From an uncultured Bacilli bacterium (GTDB lineage: Bacteria; Bacillota_I; Bacilli_A; RF39; UBA660): a DNA stretch of 6,382 bases. The position numbers and the translations under genes were made by a program. The stretch is from contig CAJGDV010000069.1 of the NCBI GenBank assembly GCA_904502155.1, forward strand, positions 1 through 6,382, given 5' to 3'. Shown here one piece after another: positions 5,551 through 6,382 of the stretch (the first letter of the stretch is position 1; every line of letters begins with the position of its first letter). Below the pieces are notes generated by a model. That model was not told where the DNA came from. It was given only the letters and a program-made list of their open reading frames with translations, and did no database searches.

Positions 5551-6382
5551 ATATGTTATTACAGTATTAGTTAATCCCCAAGGAGCTCCTTCTATAGATC
5601 CTTCAGGTTTATCGATATAAAGCGTTTTTAAAGAACCTGCAAACGTATATTCATGTAATGAAGTTATAGTGCTAGGAAGTTTTATGTTTTCTATACCTAG
5701 AAACTGTTGTCCCCACCATAATTCTATCGAAGTTAATTTAGTATTTACCAAATCAAATGTTTTTATTAATGGTTTTTCACTGCAATATTGAAAATTATCC
5801 ATTTCTTCTAAAGTAGTTAACTCAGTAGCTTTTGAAAAATCAACTTCTGTTACTATACTACTAAATAATTGATTATTACAAGAATATTTATTATAACCAA
5901 TTTTTGATACAGGTTTGTTATCAATTGTAGTTGGGATAGTTATTTTAGTTTTAGCACATCCGCTCTTATTATTGTCATATCCAACAATTGAAATAGTTTC
6001 ATCTTCAACCTCATAAACAAAACAAGTATCTTCTGCTGTTTCATGTAAATAAGGAGATTCTAACACACATGTACTAGAATCATAATCAGTTACAGAAACT
6101 TGATCATTTATATCTAATCTTTTACCACAATATTTATTATTATTAACTGCAATTTTTCCTTGACATTCACCATCTAATATAATTGTCCCATTGTCAGGAA
6201 GTTCTCCTTTTAAATCTAATTTAGGAAAAACATTTCCATCAGTAATGGTATATGTTTTTGTCGCTTCTATACCTTTAATATTTTCCATCATACAAGTTTC
6301 TTCAGCTTGTTTTAAAACATTTTGAGTTGTTGTTTTAAATGCACCTCTTCTTGATTCATCTAAGATGTTATTTACTGTCGGT
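5542..6382 (-). CDS. Partial pilin-like surface protein with BspA/LRR_5-like repeats (5' end outside window)
   Basis: The frame stays open from the TGA at 5542-5544 to the window edge, giving 279 visible residues. The first visible residues are PTVNNILDESRRGAFKTTTQ, like the part just after the hydrophobic core of prepilin N-terminal helices (usually ...IAxPxVxNIIxxSRKxA). The signal and processing site would lie about 25 codons beyond the edge. The ATG pair at 6286-6291 has no ribosome binding site and is probably internal. A pilin-like region with LPDNGTIILDGE (visible 61-72) follows. A C-terminal BspA/LRR_5-like region then shows ITIPTTIDNKPVSKIGYN (147-164), IKLPSTITSLHEYTFAGS (233-250) and LYIDKPEGSIEGAPWG (254-269). 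Eight cysteines (visible 30, 73, 85, 105, 120, 142, 168, 200) fit an exported, disulphide-bonded protein. The role is unknown; surface display or adhesion is inferred. The pilin assignment is moderate because the hallmark GFTLxE motif is not in view. Confidence 0.68.
   Translation of the reverse strand, partial: PTVNNILDESRRGAFKTTTQNVLKQAEETCMMENIKGIEATKTYTITDGNVFPKLDLKGELPDNGTIILDGECQGKIAVNNNKYCGKRLDINDQVSVTDYDSSTCVLESPYLHETAEDTCFVYEVEDETISIVGYDNNKSGCAKTKITIPTTIDNKPVSKIGYNKYSCNNQLFSSIVTEVDFSKATELTTLEEMDNFQYCSEKPLIKTFDLVNTKLTSIELWWGQQFLGIENIKLPSTITSLHEYTFAGSLKTLYIDKPEGSIEGAPWGLTNTVITYKK

Noticed and set aside
5542..6291. Complete 249-residue protein starting at the ATG at 6289-6291
   Set aside because: No ribosome binding site precedes this ATG, and the frame stays open to the window edge with prepilin-like residues. 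It is treated as an internal methionine of a gene cut by the edge.

Overview
The window is very AT-rich (roughly 70% A+T by eye), densely packed, and coded with the standard bacterial code: tryptophans are TGG and no gene contains an in-frame TGA. The gene set suggests an uncultured low-GC Gram-positive, of the gut Bacilli / RF39 / Erysipelotrichia type. It comprises a Cse60-like small protein, a PcsB/EnvC-like coiled-coil M23 peptidase, a YgjP-type metallopeptidase, a YfcC-family carrier and a pilin-like cysteine-rich surface protein. The lineage is inferred from gene content only. No rRNA, tRNA, CRISPR array, insertion sequence or phage gene was seen.

Region 17-2957 (minus strand) reads as one operon. 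It runs from a DUF2207-type membrane protein to a YgjP-family zinc metallopeptidase (1-nt TAATG overlap). Next comes a secreted coiled-coil M23 peptidase, which begins at the codon directly after the metallopeptidase stop, in the same frame. Last is a 58-residue Cse60-like protein that probably also has its own promoter. A hairpin terminator at the left edge closes the unit. The likely theme is cell envelope and peptidoglycan remodelling plus a small protein of unknown role.

Region 3006-4476 (minus strand) is a YfcC/DcuC-superfamily carrier with its own promoter and terminator. It is divergent from a TIGR01212 (YhcC/YtqA-like) radical SAM enzyme at 4586-5530 (plus strand). The 109-bp divergent region holds two exact extended -10 boxes (TGnTATAAT), one per strand, and a 10-bp perfect inverted repeat.

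Region 5542-6382 (minus strand) is the 3' part of a gene that runs off the right edge. The frame stays open past the first visible methionine, and the extra residues resemble the end of a type IV prepilin N-terminal helix. The gene is therefore best read as a pilin-like surface protein with a BspA/LRR_5-like C-terminal region and eight visible cysteines. It converges on the radical SAM gene across an 11-bp gap, and one bidirectional hairpin serves both.

Two window-wide traits stand out. Every terminator hairpin overlaps the stop codon of the gene it ends. Every apparent transcription start uses an extended -10 box placed so close to the Shine-Dalgarno site that the mRNA leader would be only about 10-20 nt.
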